Below, piece after piece: positions 1-12,582 of a stretch of 64,000 bases of DNA. Within the stretch, counting starts at the first letter, position 1; each line of letters opens with the position of its first letter. Location: positions 15,776,850-15,840,849 of the forward strand of contig NW_023600993.1 in NCBI RefSeq assembly GCF_014898055.3, given 5' to 3'. A program made the translations under genes and the position numbers. Origin of the DNA: Talpa occidentalis. Lineage: Eukaryota > Chordata > Mammalia > Eulipotyphla > Talpidae. A model generated the notes under the pieces. It made no database searches and was not told the origin of the DNA. It saw only the letters and a program-made list of their open reading frames with translations.

Positions 1-517
1 CAGTAAAATTACTGTAGCAGAAAATAAGCAACAAATCAGCATTTTTGTCAAATTACTTCTGTTACCAGTTGTCAAATCATGCTTGAAGGGCCAAATACTG
101 AACACCAAGCATTTAAAACAGGGAAAAGTTTTTTTTATTATGGAGAAAGTGCCAACTGAGATGATGGGAAACTAAGCTCAAATCCCCCACCCCAAAGAAG
201 GGGAGCTTAGGGTTTTTATAGGGAAGGATATGTGCTCGGGCCTGGGAGAGAAATGCTAGTTTATTAGGGAAAGTGCAGGAATCAACAAGGCGTTTCAGGA
301 ACTAGATTTCTTGGCATCGAGAAGGTCATTTCTCTCAACAACTGCAGGAGCATTCTGTCCCATTGGTTTCTACAAAATACGTTCCTCCTTACTTTGGGGC
401 CTGGAAAAAACAGTTGAAGATCTTAACATTTAGCTTGTAGGAGTAAATAGCTTTGCATAGTACTTTAATTCTGTATACTCTCATTATCAAAAAGAAAGAG
501 GAAAAGTTGATTTCCAC
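1..517. other. Non-coding; possible degenerate LTR/ERV-like stretch
   Basis: No coding signal. Bases about 110-400 are more GC-rich and less AT-biased than the flanks, with a purine-rich block and a C/G-rich stretch near 185-200. The texture recalls an old retroviral LTR or internal fragment, but I cannot name a family and see no matching boundaries. The remaining sequence is plain AT-rich DNA. Confidence 0.2.
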
Positions 518-531
518 TTTTGCAGATTATT

Positions 532-827
532 ATTTTTTTTAAAGATCTATGTATTTATTTATTTACTTATTTATTTATACAAGCACTGGGTACAGTCAGA
601 AGCGCGGGAGGGTGAGAGAATTTACCAGAGCCAGAGCGGGGAGCAGAGCAGGCAGAAGGACCGAAGTACACTGCTGAGGGGAGCAGCGGGCGGCAGGAGA
701 GGTCTGCGGGCCATGTGGGACCCTCCTCCGGTGGCCGGGGAGCAGCCGGGGATTGAACCGGCACTGCAGAGACTGCGGGCAGCTTTGCAACCCAGCGCTC
801 AACCGCTGCGCCACCGGGGAGGCCCAA
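532..827 (-). mobile_element. tRNA-derived SINE, younger subfamily, full length
   Basis: Read on the minus strand, the element starts GGGCCTCCCCGGTGGCGCAG at 825 and ends in an (AAAT)n/A tail, seen as T-rich sequence at 532-580. The head holds a pol III A box (TGGCGCAGCGG) and a B-box-like GGTTCAATCCC. A GC-rich tRNA-unrelated body follows. A perfect 14-bp target-site duplication, TTTTGCAGATTATT, lies at 518-531 and 828-841, marking an L1-style insertion. The short open frames inside are accidental. Near-identity to the copies at 12583 and 28548 suggests a fairly recent burst. Confidence 0.9.
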
Positions 828-841
828 TTTTGCAGATTATT

Positions 842-2479
842 GACCTCTTAATATCTAGCCCAAACCAGACCTAGAAAGTGAAAAGAACTACTTAAGATAA
901 TCATAAGTCTTTGTCTTTTCCTTATTGAACTAAGCCAGTAAAATGGGACGTGAAACATGGTAAATTCAGTATTTGATTCTATATATTTATTCTCATCATT
1001 TTAGTAGAAATGGAAATGTATGAGGATCTGTCCTTGACATAACTCCTCATGCCAAACATTCCAACACTACACAGTCAATTGAAGAATAAAAGTGTATCTT
1101 TTGTCTTCAAAATTACTCAAAAAGGTAGTTATGATAGAGATGCAGTCTGTTTCTACTGATGTGGACAAAAGAGGGGGCCTCTTTGTTTCCTCACAGTGAC
1201 TTTTACCCTGCCCTTAGTAACACATTGCTGTTTAATACCCCACCCATTTGTTAACACTTCCTTTTATAAGGTTCTAGATATGACTGATATAAATGTTTTT
1301 ATTTTTAAAAAATCAGAGGACATTATGGAATTAGATGTCCACGCACATACATTGTGTCAACACTTAAATTATGCAATAGTGAACATGGATTTTCTACCTG
1401 ACTCAAAATATACCTATGGCAGAAATGTCTATGTAAATCGAATATATATGTCTATAAAATCCATGCTGTGTAGTGTATATAAAATGACATCGCTCTAGAA
1501 TGTTATCAGTAAACATCATTGTTTTCTCCTGGTAACAAATTCCATGTGTGCCCCCGGAGCTCCGTTGAAATGACAACATACTGACAGCCAATGAGTAATG
1601 GACATGCGAAAGTACCACATTCCTGACAGATTAAATAAAGATAACAAAACTAACGAGAAGTTTCTTAAACAATAACTGGGTTTTGATCTAGCTGCATTTT
1701 CCCCTCAATAGAAGAATTACAAACCCTAAGGCTTTGAATTGAAAACATTCTTTTTTTTTTTTTCCTTTTCTAGATAGACTCTATTGGTATTTTTTTCCTA
1801 AGCCAAACCTTTCTCAGGCTTACTGAAAAATTTGTTCTGGCAAGAACTGTTTCCTTCCTCAATAATAGGAGACAGCATTTTTATAGAGCCTTCCACTGAC
1901 TCTGCATCCATAAAAGTCTTCATAAAAGTCTTGTTATAAGAGTATATAAAATACACAAAGGTAAGAAAAATACCTTTTGACAACATAGAAAGAAAAAAGA
2001 GTAAAAGAAAGCCAAGGACTCTTTATCCTCCATGTGCTTTGCAAAGTGAAGTTGATTCTGTGTTCATACAAGCAGCTAAATAATGAAATATTCCTTCTTT
2101 TCGTACTCCCATTACTTACTAGCACGTGAACTACAGAAATAAGACCACAAGTAACTGATTTACTACATTATTCAGTGTACACTGAAATAGCTATATGCAT
2201 GAGAGTCAATGTATGACTCCATCCAACACTGTGTCTAAATGCTAAGGAGTAACATTGGCTTATGTTCACATCAGAAAACAAAAATTAGGAAATATGAATT
2301 ACAGTTCTCATTGTATGCCTTACCCATTCCAATAAACATGTTTTTTGAACATCCATGTGCCAGGCACTGTGTAATTGTCCAGGAAGCTTATAATTGTAAT
2401 ATATGGCTTTAAAAAGTTATCACCTCATTAGAGCTCTATTGGACCAAAAGAAAATGGAAATATTTCATAATTTCAGTAG
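842..2479. other. AT-rich non-coding sequence; short L2-like scrap
   Basis: No gene or clear repeat is seen. About 2325-2400 carries the words 'aaacatgttttttgaacatccatgtgccaggcactgtg' in broken form, the signature of an L2 3' end on the minus strand, very diverged. A T-rich run lies at 1750-1763. The 100-codon open frame at 1196-1498 has no recognisable protein features. Confidence 0.3.
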
Positions 2480-2960
2480 GGACTTGTGTGGAGGAAAAAT
2501 AATTTACCTACTGGCCTTCTAAATTATTGCCTGAGACACCCAGTTATAAAAGACAAATTACCAAAAGAAAAGCAAATCGGAAGTTTATTAACATGATGCC
2601 TCATGTACATATAGGAGAAAAGAGGGGCAAATGAATAAACTCCCTGAGGTGGCCCAACCTACTACCTTAAACAACCATTGTCAGCTAAAGAAAAAAGGAA
2701 CAATGTGGTAAAAGGAGGCCAGTTGTGGGAGGTCCCCCAGGAAACGCATGTTATGGCCAAAGCATTTTGGAAAAGACAGACCACATATGCATTGGTGATC
2801 CCTATAGTCTCTACCATATGACCTCAGTGTGTGGTAGACTCTACCTTCTGGGTTTGTATCATTCCATTCTAGGACATTCCCACAACTGTGAAATCATGAA
2901 TTTAAATTACTGACAACAAACACATCCTCTCTTTTAAGGGATGCATGACTATAAATAAAG
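2480..2960. other. Possible degenerate LTR fragment
   Basis: The block around 2545-2660 (protein-free, with a purine-rich stretch, then a GC-richer 3' part to about 2900) loosely resembles the block near 46030-46200, both containing a diverged 'gacaaatt..agaaaag..agtttatta' string. That hints at a shared old repeat, perhaps an LTR. Family and ends are not resolved. Confidence 0.2.
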
Positions 2961-4389
2961 ATAAGGTTTGTTATGCAGATTTAAGTCCTTCAGGTGCCTT
3001 CTCCACTAAGTTTCTTTTGACTTAGAATTATCCTTTACTTTGAGGTATTGAGAGGAAATCATTTTTTAAGATGGCCATTCTTTCAGTGTAGATTTCCCTT
3101 GTAAATGGGTAACTCCCACTCTTGCTTTAGAGCTTCTCCTGAGTCTGTTGTATCTTAAAATGATCAGCTCAACATAATCCTAATGATGAAGCAGAATATT
3201 TAGGGGTTGCATGTTCTGCTAGCATTCACACTCATATCCTTTTACAGTTCGCACATGGGGTAGGCCACCATTCCTATCCTTCAGCTGAACAGACTTGGCT
3301 ATATTCATAAATCAGCACCAATTTTCTCATTTGTACAGGATAATTAATAATATCTACCAAGAATATTATTCTTAGTAAAACATAATGTATTTGAAAATTT
3401 AGAATCATTCCTTTAAGTGTGTCTATATATTCATGTGTGTGTGTGTGTATAGTCAAACGATTAAAATATAAGTAAAATATGCAAATATTGAATGATTAAA
3501 GACAACAATTCAGGTGATGCATACACATTTTCACTCTTCATGAAATGAGCAATTTCAATTCCCAAGGGTCCAGAGAACTGCAAAATGGGACAAAAGGCAG
3601 GAAACATTTGTAGTATAAAGAATACAGAACAATGAAGAGAAAAGTAGAAAATGAGTAAGGAACAAGGAAATAAACATATTGTTCGGTGCTAATTTGGCAT
3701 TGGGAGTTGGCTGACTGTTTATACTGCATTTCTGGTCAGTGCACATTTACAGGGACATGTAGGGCATCTGAATTTCACTTTACTGATGTGGCATTCTGGG
3801 CGGGAGCAGCTCCGTGTTGGGTGTAGAAATTTATCTCAGCACTGCTGTGGCAGCATTGTGGAAGCTTGTGAACCATTTTTCTAAAGATAGAAACAAATAT
3901 TCAAAGGAGCATTTGCCAGGGGGTTAAAAAGAAAGATTTGAAATGAATCTAAGTTTGCAAAGTGTTTCCTCTTTCAAAGTCTAGATAATACTGAGACTAA
4001 GAAAGAGGGGATGAGGTGAAATGGATTTAAACAATGGAGCTTTAGGATCTGAGTCTTGGAGGGAGAGAGATGAGAAGAATCTTTTTATCAGGAGGATAAT
4101 GGAAAAATGTAGAGGGAAATCCGCAACCCTGAACGATCCTCTAATTCCTGTGAACTCCCCCAATTCCTGTGGCCAAACCTGCCACCCACCAGTCCTGGAC
4201 AGCTACACTCTCCCTTGAACAGAGGGTGGAAGCTTAGATATTTTCTTGAGAAATAAGGACATGAAAGGAATATCTTTCCCTCTTCATCAAAGAGGAATTT
4301 CGAATTTTTCTCCAGATCGAGGCATTGAGGGATACATTACACACATTATAAATTACTAAATACATATTAAAATATCCCAAATATGTTAA
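2961..4389. other. Non-coding sequence, nothing recognised
   Basis: No gene, RNA or named repeat can be supported. A short (GT)n run lies at about 3434-3448. Confidence 0.3.
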
Positions 4390-4925
4390 TATCATTCTAG
4401 AATAGTGCCCCAGCTTGCCGCCTTCCCAATCCATCAACGCTCTGTGCATTGGATCACCGCAACCCCTCACAAGTCAAATATGACTGGAAGCACAATTTCA
4501 GAATATGCTGCTTGTTCTTCCCTGTTGAGGACATCTGCCATGCTTGCTCTTCTCTGTGGTGGCAGTGTTCTCACATGGCTGGGCCACAGCATGGGCGAGC
4601 CATTTGGTGATACCCCTCTCAATGATCATGGCGGCTACGTGGAGCATTCAATTTAGCAGTAGTCGTTTCTGCCGCTTATGGAGCCTGCCAACACGAACAG
4701 ATGGGCCATTCTCCAACCCAGGTGGCCTGCCCTGCACAAATATAACTTCAAAGGTTGCCTTCTGGAAATGCTTGTGCCCTGCTTTCTGCAAGCTCAGTTT
4801 CAGGTGGGGAACTGCTGCAATCCAGAAGACAAAATCTTCCAGCAGTGCTGGTTATGATCATGTCGATTTCTTTCCTCAGTGGAAGGACCCACCATCTGTT
4901 TCATGTAACAAATATAAGACAAAAG
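4390..4925. other. GC-richer block of unknown origin
   Basis: Compared with its AT-rich neighbours this ~530-bp block is noticeably richer in G+C and has non-repetitive, exon-like texture. Open frames run through it on both strands (plus 4405-4656 and 4544-5053; minus from 4994), but the peptides show no motif I recognise and no single frame spans the block. It could be an old processed pseudogene, a DNA transposon relic or a conserved non-coding element. Confidence 0.25.
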
Positions 4926-4951
4926 GGATAGTACACAAAAGGGAAAAAGAA

Positions 4952-4959
4952 ATACACCA

Positions 4960-5000
<41 letters not shown>

Positions 5001-5003
5001 ACA
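4952..5003. repeat. (CA)n microsatellite
   Basis: About 52 bp of almost pure CA repeats with a few interruptions (T at 4965 and 4994). A run of ten C at 5032-5041 follows closely. Confidence 0.95.
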
Positions 5004-5166
5004 GAGCTTTAAGTAACCAGAGGTTTCAGTGCCCCCCCCCCAAGTACTGCTAGTCTTCAATTTCTTTGACTTAGCCTCTGTTTTACAGGGTGCCTTTTGA
5101 AATCGGCACTCATTTGAAATATTTTATTCTTATGAGGCCTAAGTTTAAAGATCTTATGTTTCTTGC

Positions 5167-5171
<5 letters not shown>

Positions 5172-5205
<34 letters not shown>
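5172..5205. repeat. (GA)n microsatellite
   Basis: About 16 uninterrupted AG/GA units. Together with the CA tract 170 bp upstream it makes a locally polymorphism-prone interval. Confidence 0.95.
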
Positions 5206-5206
<1 letters not shown>

Positions 5207-6504
5207 TGAGCAAATCTACAAAGCTCAGTGGGGAAATATATTTTAGATAAAAATATTTCGGCACTGAGAATGAGACTTTGGACTCCTTGGCAGGAGCTGG
5301 GCTGGATAAAGCACAAAGCCTTTGCTGACATCAATTTGCTAACTCACATAAGGACTTTGTAATGACATACCTTCAAACCCATCTGGTGATTTAGCCAAGG
5401 CTGTTGAGAAGCATCAGTCAAAATTCAGAAGAAGAGTTATAAAGCTGAGTTGTGTCAGAGGACTCTGGCAGCTAACTCATTTTTTATTGGACTCTTGGGC
5501 AAAAATAATACGATAGAAATTGCTGGAAATTGGATTGTTTTAGGACATATCCTTATAATTGCTTAAATGAGATGATCTTACTTCCTGCTCTTCGTTTTCA
5601 ACTGTTATAATCCTAAATCTGAATTGTAGATTTTTGGTTAGTTATTTCACAAGTGAAATTAAAAGGAGGGTGGATTGAATTTGCACACATAAATGATGTT
5701 ATGGGATTCTGCAGTCCAGCTTCTTCTGAATTTCATCCTAACACTCCATTAAAGCAAATTAGAAAGAATGAACTACAGTTACTCACTCCCAATTTCCAGA
5801 CTGAAGAACCCATAGAGCTAGCAACTGAACTGTGCTCCACGTCAGCTCTGTGATTTTGTGAAAGTCAATTCTTTGTATTCCTTATTGTTGAATTATGTGT
5901 TATATAAAGTATGAGGAAAGAGTCTAACTTGTGCAATAATTGGAAGAAAAAGTTCAGTTTAGTCTAAAATTGGAAGATCCTGAATATCCCTTGACACGGG
6001 TATGCAGAATGATGTCTCGGGTGAATACATTCAAATGGTCATTATAATTTCCATTTTCATTTAAAAAACTCATCTTTTGTCCACAATAGGAACTCTCAGT
6101 CCTTCAACACTTTACCATATGTTTTGCTTCTATTTCAGGAATGAATAATGGATGTCTATAATGTATTTCTCTTAAACTAGGATGATAATCACTTAAGGTC
6201 AAAAACTAAGGCACATTTATCTTTATATCATCAACAATTGTATAGTTCCTGGTAGACAGTAAGGGGACAATCAATATTTATTGAGTCTAACAATCCACAA
6301 ATATCTGTGGAAGACCGTTTGCTCACATGATCCTGTAGGGTTAAAAAGCAATGAAATACTAGAGGCATTAACTAAAATAATTCACAGAATAAAACTTACC
6401 AACATTTTATTAAAATACTAAGGAACAAGATTTAAGCATTTATTATCATCTGAATATTTTAATTCTTTCTCTTGACTCTATCATTATTAAGATAATCTAT
6501 TAAC
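5206..6504. other. AT-rich non-coding sequence
   Basis: No gene is seen. About 6240-6290 has a faint MIR/L2-like phrase ('cctggtagacagtaa...caatatttattgag'). Otherwise featureless. Confidence 0.3.
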
Positions 6505-6758
6505 TTTAAAAAAATATTTATTTATGCATACAAGAGCTGGAGTGTAGGCCAGAGTTGTGGGGGTGGAAAGGATTCACCAGAGACAGAGTGGAGAGCAGAA
6601 CAGGTGGATTGACTGAAATACTCTGCTGAGGGGAGCAGCAGGCAAGACAAGAGAGGTCTGCCATGCCATATGGGTTAGCTCCCTGCCTGGGGATTGAAGT
6701 GACTGCTGAATAGCTTCATAGTGGTGAAACCTAACCCCTTGTGCCTCCAGGGAGGTCC
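6505..6758 (-). mobile_element. tRNA-derived SINE, older subfamily
   Basis: Minus-strand copy: T-rich tail at 6508-6525, then the older-subfamily body ('gagctggagtgtaggccagag', 'gaggggagcagcaggc'), ending at the tRNA-like head near 6757. It is much more diverged than the copy at 532, with several deletions in the B-box region. No clean target-site duplication could be read, consistent with age. Confidence 0.8.
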
Positions 6759-6814
6759 CCTCTTAACATTTGCTAACACTGTAAGTGCTTCGAGGTAGTC
6801 TTTTCTCTTTTTCG

Positions 6815-6855
6815 AATCATTTATTTATTTAAATCATTTATTTAAATCATTTACC
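6815..6855. repeat. Short tandem repeat, AAATCATTTATTT unit
   Basis: About three imperfect copies of a 13-base AT-rich unit in tandem. The rest of 6759-7335 is AT-rich and holds nothing else recognisable. Confidence 0.6.
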
Positions 6856-7335
6856 TAATTTCCTAATAACACATTTTTTTATTTTGATTTTCCCTGACTT
6901 TTCCATATCTTATTAGTTCCCTTCTCTATTCTTTTCTCATTTTTCTACCAATTTAGTTATTATGGTTTTACTCGATACCCCTCCACACACCAAATAATGC
7001 ACTTTCAAAATTATTCCTGAAATTCTCTATTTCTAAAAATCTGCAATTGGACTAACCATTAGGTATTAAGGGAAAGACATTAATCATACTAACTTCCTGT
7101 TAGATTGAAAGCTTTTGGAATAATTGACTACTAAGTGACTTAGGAAGGTAATTAAAAGTCTCTGGATTAAAGATTTTAGTATTGCCACTGCATTTTTCAT
7201 TTCCTGTTACTATATGCTCATCTGTGCTGCTTCTGACTATCCACTCCAGTTTCATCAGCCCATGCCTTTTTCAATTCCCTTCTGTAGCACACATATCTAA
7301 TCTAATCAAAATTTTATTTTGGCAGCAATGTCCTT

Positions 7336-7646
7336 GTTATTGACTGAATTGTGTCTCCCTCAAAATTCATATATTGAAACTCTAATCCCAAAAGTGACAA
7401 TATGTGGATATAGGGCAGTTAGAAGGTAATTAAAGTGAAATGAGGTCATGAGCATGGAATGCTAAGCCACAGGGCTGGCACCCTTATTAGTAGAGGTAGA
7501 GAAACCAGAGCTTTCTTCTCTCTCCAAATGTGAGGTCCCAACAAGAAGGTGGTCGTCTGGGGACTCAGGAGGCAAGTTCTCACTAGGAACCGAGTCAGTC
7601 AGTACCTTCATCGTGGTAGACTTCCAGAACTGACGAATACAATCCT
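7336..7646 (+). mobile_element. MaLR-type LTR (MLT1/MST-like), diverged
   Basis: The order of phrases matches the MLT1/MST solo LTR family: 'gactgaattgtgtctccctc', 'aaattcatatattgaaac', 'gaggtcatgagcatgga', 'cacccttattag', 'accagagctttcttctctct', 'gtgaggtcccaacaagaagg' and 'agacttccagaactg'. The 3' end after 'agaactg' is lost or too diverged. No internal proviral genes adjoin, so it is a solo LTR or fragment. The 75-codon open frame crossing its end is accidental. Confidence 0.75.
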
Positions 7647-8117
7647 ATTCCTGAATTTTCTAAATAATTTTCCCTTTCACTTTACTATATCATTTTTATC
7701 CCTTAGGAATAATGTGGGATTTTCCCCTGAGATTTTAAATATTTATGGAACGATTCCTTATGTGGAGGTTAATTAACTTGAGTAAGTTCATTGCATTTTC
7801 TCTGATACAGAAGTTGGATGCTATATTAATATGCAGAATCCTTAACCCATTTACTTTGTGTCATCACTTGTGTTACTCAATTTAATTTCATCTGAAATGA
7901 AATTGGTGAATATTCTTCCATACTCTTATGAACCAATTTTAGTGGGGATGAATTAAGTTGAGAAACACACATGTAACAGATTTACTGAAAGGACAAGAAT
8001 CTGGCCTTTACACAGAGACACTAATTGATTTCCAAAGTAGATTCATATATTTCTCTTTTCCTAAGCTCTTTTGACCATTTTAATGCTTAACTGAATGATA
8101 ACTAGCAATAATAAGTT

Positions 8118-8350
8118 AATGTTCACTTTGACTATCATTTGACAAATGCTTTGTTAAATGCTTTGCAAATACATATTTTATCCCTACAATAATACAATAT
8201 GTGAAACATATAGATATTATTATTACTAATCCCATTTTAAAGATGAGGAAGCTGATGCCTAAACTGTTTGAGTACTTTGCTTTAATTCACATAATTAGTC
8301 CATGAAGGAACTGGGATTTAACCCTCCCAAGTCTGATTCCAGAGCCTATC
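8118..8350 (-). mobile_element. MIR SINE, ancient
   Basis: The core 'cccattttaaagatgaggaagctgatgcc' and the downstream 'cataattagtccatgaaggaactgggatttaaccc' match the reverse complement of the mammalian-wide MIR core and tRNA-related head. Highly diverged, as expected for a repeat predating placental radiation. Confidence 0.75.
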
Positions 8351-9114
8351 ATTTTAATTACAGTATAAATCAATAGGTAGCATTTGCTTAATTCCAGCTC
8401 AAGAAAATATTTAATTATGTACAATGCCATAGGTTTTTATCCTTGAGATTCAAATGCCATTAAAAAAAAGTTGAATGGTAAAATATACAATATATTTTGG
8501 CAGAAACAAAAACTACATCTTCAAATAACACCATGAAGGTTAGAAATACATGGTAAGAAATTAATGTTACCACAGGCTAAATACCATGGTGTCATTCATG
8601 GGAATAAGCCAGTTTGTCCATAGTGCTAGTTTTGCTGGCAAATTGATTGACTCTCAGATAGCACCATTCAAATGAAACTAGAAGGATGACTTAGGGTTTT
8701 TTTTTTTTTTTTTTGATATTGTCATTCTTTTCTCCAATCAGCAGAAGGCAACCTCTTCTTTTGAAAGGTGATGCAAAGCTTCTGTTCACTTCCTTTACTC
8801 ACTTCTAATTTAATTTTTTTCTCTCTGATTGAAGAACTAAACATATAATCATTGAAGTTTAATAAATTTAGTATCTTTCTCTCATTGACAAGTATTTTTG
8901 AATGACAGCAGAAAGAATTCAAATTTTGTACTTTTCCAGAGATAAACCTTTTTTCTAACTTTCATGCAAAGATACATACTTTCGTCCAAAATTTTACTCT
9001 CATTATTTCTGTATAGGTAAGAAAAAAATGCATTGTGTACAATTTTCTTTTTGATTACAATTGGCTAATCACCAGGTGCCATGCTACAAGAATGACCCAT
9101 GAGTTTTGAGTGAA
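8351..9114. other. AT-rich non-coding sequence with T tract
   Basis: Nothing recognised apart from an 18-base T run at 8697-8714, which may be the tail of a lost minus-strand insertion. Confidence 0.3.
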
Positions 9115-9325
9115 AAACAGCCAGTTCAACCCTAAATCTTTCACTTCCCAGTTGAGAGCTCTTGGGCACATTGTTTACTGTCTCTAAAAACTTCAGTTAC
9201 TCATTTATAAGGTATATACTACAAGACCTGCTTTTAAGTTTGTTGCCAAATAAAGCAAGATGTGGGAAGAGATCTGGCCACATGGTAGGAATTCAGTCAG
9301 TATCATTTGTTTTTCATTTCCATGC
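9115..9325 (+). mobile_element. MIR SINE, ancient
   Basis: Plus-strand MIR phrases are visible in broken form: 'gagctcttgggcacattgtttactgtctct', 'cttcagttactcatttataaggta', and a tail 'catggtaggaattcagtcagtatca'. Confidence 0.6.
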
Positions 9326-12134
9326 CTAATGCTACTGGGGACTTTATAGTCAAAACACAGAATATTCTAATGTTCACATGTGAAAGATAAATGATGATTC
9401 CCATCCAGATAAGAAATATATTTTTGCAAACATGAATTTTTCTATGGAACTACAATTGCTGAATATCTGTTCTCTATACCATAATGACAAAAAGCAGCCA
9501 TTGATATTATATGCTTGAAATGTATATATCTTATGTTAGTATAAGAATAATAAAACTGATTCAAAGTTGAACTAGTACAATTTTTTTCCTGTCTATATAA
9601 ACATTTCTTGCGGTCAGAAGTTACATAAGGCAAGCACCATTTTTTGGTTGTATATGTATGGTCATTTCTCTTATTTTATCTCCCATTAAAAACATTTCCT
9701 GTTTTCCCTCCTGCTCTGGCCTAGCTGCAATGCTTTTTAGCCCATTTAGTTCTTACAGGGTTTCATCATATTCTACTTGACACCAACTGTTCAGAGGAAT
9801 CCCAAGGGCTCACTTTGAGTCCCAATACATAACCTGAGTTTGGCAAGTCTAGTTTAACATCGTCCTGATCAATCTAAGAATTAAAGAGTCTGAGGGTGCT
9901 AAATCAACAATGGTCTTCACCTAGGCAGGGAGATGAAGATGGAATGAAAGCTAAAGGGCTGTGTGCTTTTCAAGGAAATACAGTCAGTCCCACAACAGAG
10001 CATTTGTGTCACATAGAATCCTAATTGGCCAATTTATCTAAGCTAGTGGGAGAGTATTGGAAGTTTTCATTAGGAGGCTACATTTGCTGGAATTTTAACA
10101 TCTCTAGTGTAAGTTTTATCTAACTAAATAACTGGCATAGTAGAAAAAGTTGGAAAAAAGAAAAACTCAGTTTGCACTTAAATTTCTTTTTATTTACCAT
10201 CTATTTATAACCTCATGTGATACACTCTCCTCATCTATTAATTGCCTTAACCCTAAAACCAGACTCTTGTATCATAACCCAATGAGGATCAAAACCAAGA
10301 GTGAAAAGATAATTAATGTGTGTGTGTTTGAATAATTTTAATGTATTCTATAGACATGGATTATAGTTCTTACAACCAAGTAAGTAAGCTTTGCATTCAT
10401 ATAAATGTGGAGAAAAGAAGAAAAAATTTTATGCCCAAAGAACAAATATATGGCATGGACAATATCATTAGAAATGTTGAAAATATGATGTAGAATAATT
10501 GTACACATGGAAGAGTAAGTTAACTAGTAAAGCAGGGCTGGAGTATGAGGCATCACAATGCTGAGAAAAGAGACTGGATTCTGTGTGATAATCATGTGTT
10601 ATGTGATGTTTTCAAGTAAAGAATAAGAAGATAAGAAATTGGTAAAGAAACTGCATGGAAGATTCCGCATTCCCAGAACTTGAACTACATCCGACGAGCT
10701 AAATTTGTGTCAAGTGCAGTGATAGAAGTGGAGAGGCCCTCACTCTTAGGCCAATATTGTTTGCGAATATTTTATAAATAGTTGAACTTTTCATCACTCT
10801 CCTACAACAGTACTTATTTCTATCTAAGAAAAATTCTACCTCTGAACTTACTATTTTATACTTATGTTAATGGAAGTCTTCTTCTCTTTAGGTTTGAAGC
10901 TCATCCCATAAATGAATTCCATTTCGGAAAATGTAAGAACAGCCTGTTCTTTTGGCTATTGACATTCCATTTTGGATTCCACAAAGGGCTTTAAACACAA
11001 TCACTTTTACAAGCCTTTGATGCAAAGCAAGTAACTGCCTAATGTTATTAAGCAGCTGAAGGGCAGGTAAATTGGCTGTGTTTTCTAAAAATGACTTTCA
11101 TTTCAATCTACAACATGATTGCACATTGTAATATAGCAAAGCGAAAGTTGAACACTGAAAAGATAAGCATTAAAACAGAATATAAATTCCTAAACCACAA
11201 AAGCCATATTTCTTAAAAACTGGAAATAAAAAAGTACATGTCATAAGGACCTTTGTGCCACAGCACTGAAAAGAACTTTGCACGTCTTTCAAGTTTTTTA
11301 AGTTAGTTTAATTGCAACAGTATTTTTATTTAACAATTTCATTGAGTAGATTTTTGAGTTTAAAAAAATGTGACTGCTCTGGGAAATGAAAAACTGTGAC
11401 AAAGTAAGCTCAGTTGGAAGTGGAGGCCATAAATGTTCAGCAATGTGTTTCAATTTTTGCACAACCTAAAATTGATGAGTGATAAAAATAAAAAAAATCA
11501 TAAAACCTATTGCTATTTTTTTAAAAATCCTGGTTGTTTATATTCTGTAACAAAAGGATTGTAGTTGCACAGCATCAAAGAGAAAGTCTACCTATTAATT
11601 ACAAATATTTTAAAGGAACCTAGGAAAAGAATCAGCTTTCAAACAAAAATTTTATTATTATTTCCCTTTATTTTCTCATTTATTGAACCAAATTGGCAAT
11701 ACAATTTAACAGTGTCCCAAATTTACTTTAAAAGTTTAAATGAAAATATCAATGAGTCAAATAGTTATATTACTTGTGACCAGATAGAAATAAAATTGTA
11801 TTGTACAATCATTTTATCATAAAATGCATATAATCGTACATTTACTAATGAACATTCCAAAGCAGGGTTCACTGACACTAGCTGTTGTTTATTTCTGGCT
11901 TTGTGTATTTTTTTTTTAAATACAAGTATGTGTTTTGTTTCTTGGTAGAGTCCTAGGAAACCTAGGTTCCTTCCAATAATCTGTGTGATGCCTTTTGTCC
12001 AACTCAGCATGGTCTGCCAACGTCCCTCCTAGGTTTGTCTGTGATTTTCATGGTTGTCAAAGATAGGGTGAGGCAACTATGTTTCATGTCTTGTGGACCT
12101 AAACTCTTTTGTCCCCCTAGTAGCAAAAATAATT
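9326..12134. other. Repeat-poor non-coding stretch
   Basis: About 2.8 kb with no confidently named repeat and no gene. Short open frames (for example 10782-10994 and 11565-11822) lack any protein motif. The part at about 10890-11170 has the look of conserved non-coding DNA, with TCF/LEF-like CTTTGAT and octamer-like ATGCAAAG words near 11017-11027. Confidence 0.3.
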
Positions 12135-12345
12135 CACATATTTACTCATTCATTAAAAAAATAATTATGGACTAGACAGCTTCTAAGTTTGAAGTACTTA
12201 GCATTTACCTCCACAGAACTTATAATCTAGTAGATGGAGAAAGGAAAACACATCAATCAAGCAGTAAAGCAAAAATATAAAATGAAAATATCAACAGAAG
12301 CTATAAAGGAAAGATGTATGGTACTATGAGAGTATGCAGGATTAA
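12135..12345 (-). mobile_element. L2 LINE 3'-end fragment
   Basis: 'tttactcattcattaaaaaa', 'ggactagacagcttctaag', 'tccacagaacttataatctagtagatggag' and 'ggaaagatgtatggtactatgagag' follow the order of the L2 3' end on the opposite strand (insertion of 'ctcaaggagcttacaatctagt' type). Diverged. Confidence 0.6.
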
Positions 12346-12582
12346 TTTGGAGAATGATCTCGATTCTCTACCCTATATCCACACACTTTGCAATTTGTTT
12401 TGATTTTTTTTCTTCCATTGCGAGGTGATCAGATAAAAAGGGAACAAGCATATAGTGACAATGGACTTGGACTTTCAGTGGTGGACTTAAAGTAGTATAT
12501 GCACCTGCTGATTTTCAACGATGCACATCTAGAATGTATAGAATGTTACAATGCAATATTTCTTTAAAAAGAGGTGAAATCG

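Noticed and set aside
1..517. Endogenous retrovirus at the left edge
   Set aside because: Only LTR-like texture; no gag, pol or env wording and no paired LTRs, so it is not called as a provirus.
4544..5053. 169-codon plus-strand open frame
   Set aside because: It ends by reading through the CA microsatellite (His-Thr repeats) and shows no motif; kept only as part of the unexplained GC-rich block.
4952..5205. Regularly spaced repeats resembling a CRISPR array
   Set aside because: They are simple CA and GA microsatellites without spacers, in a mammalian genome.
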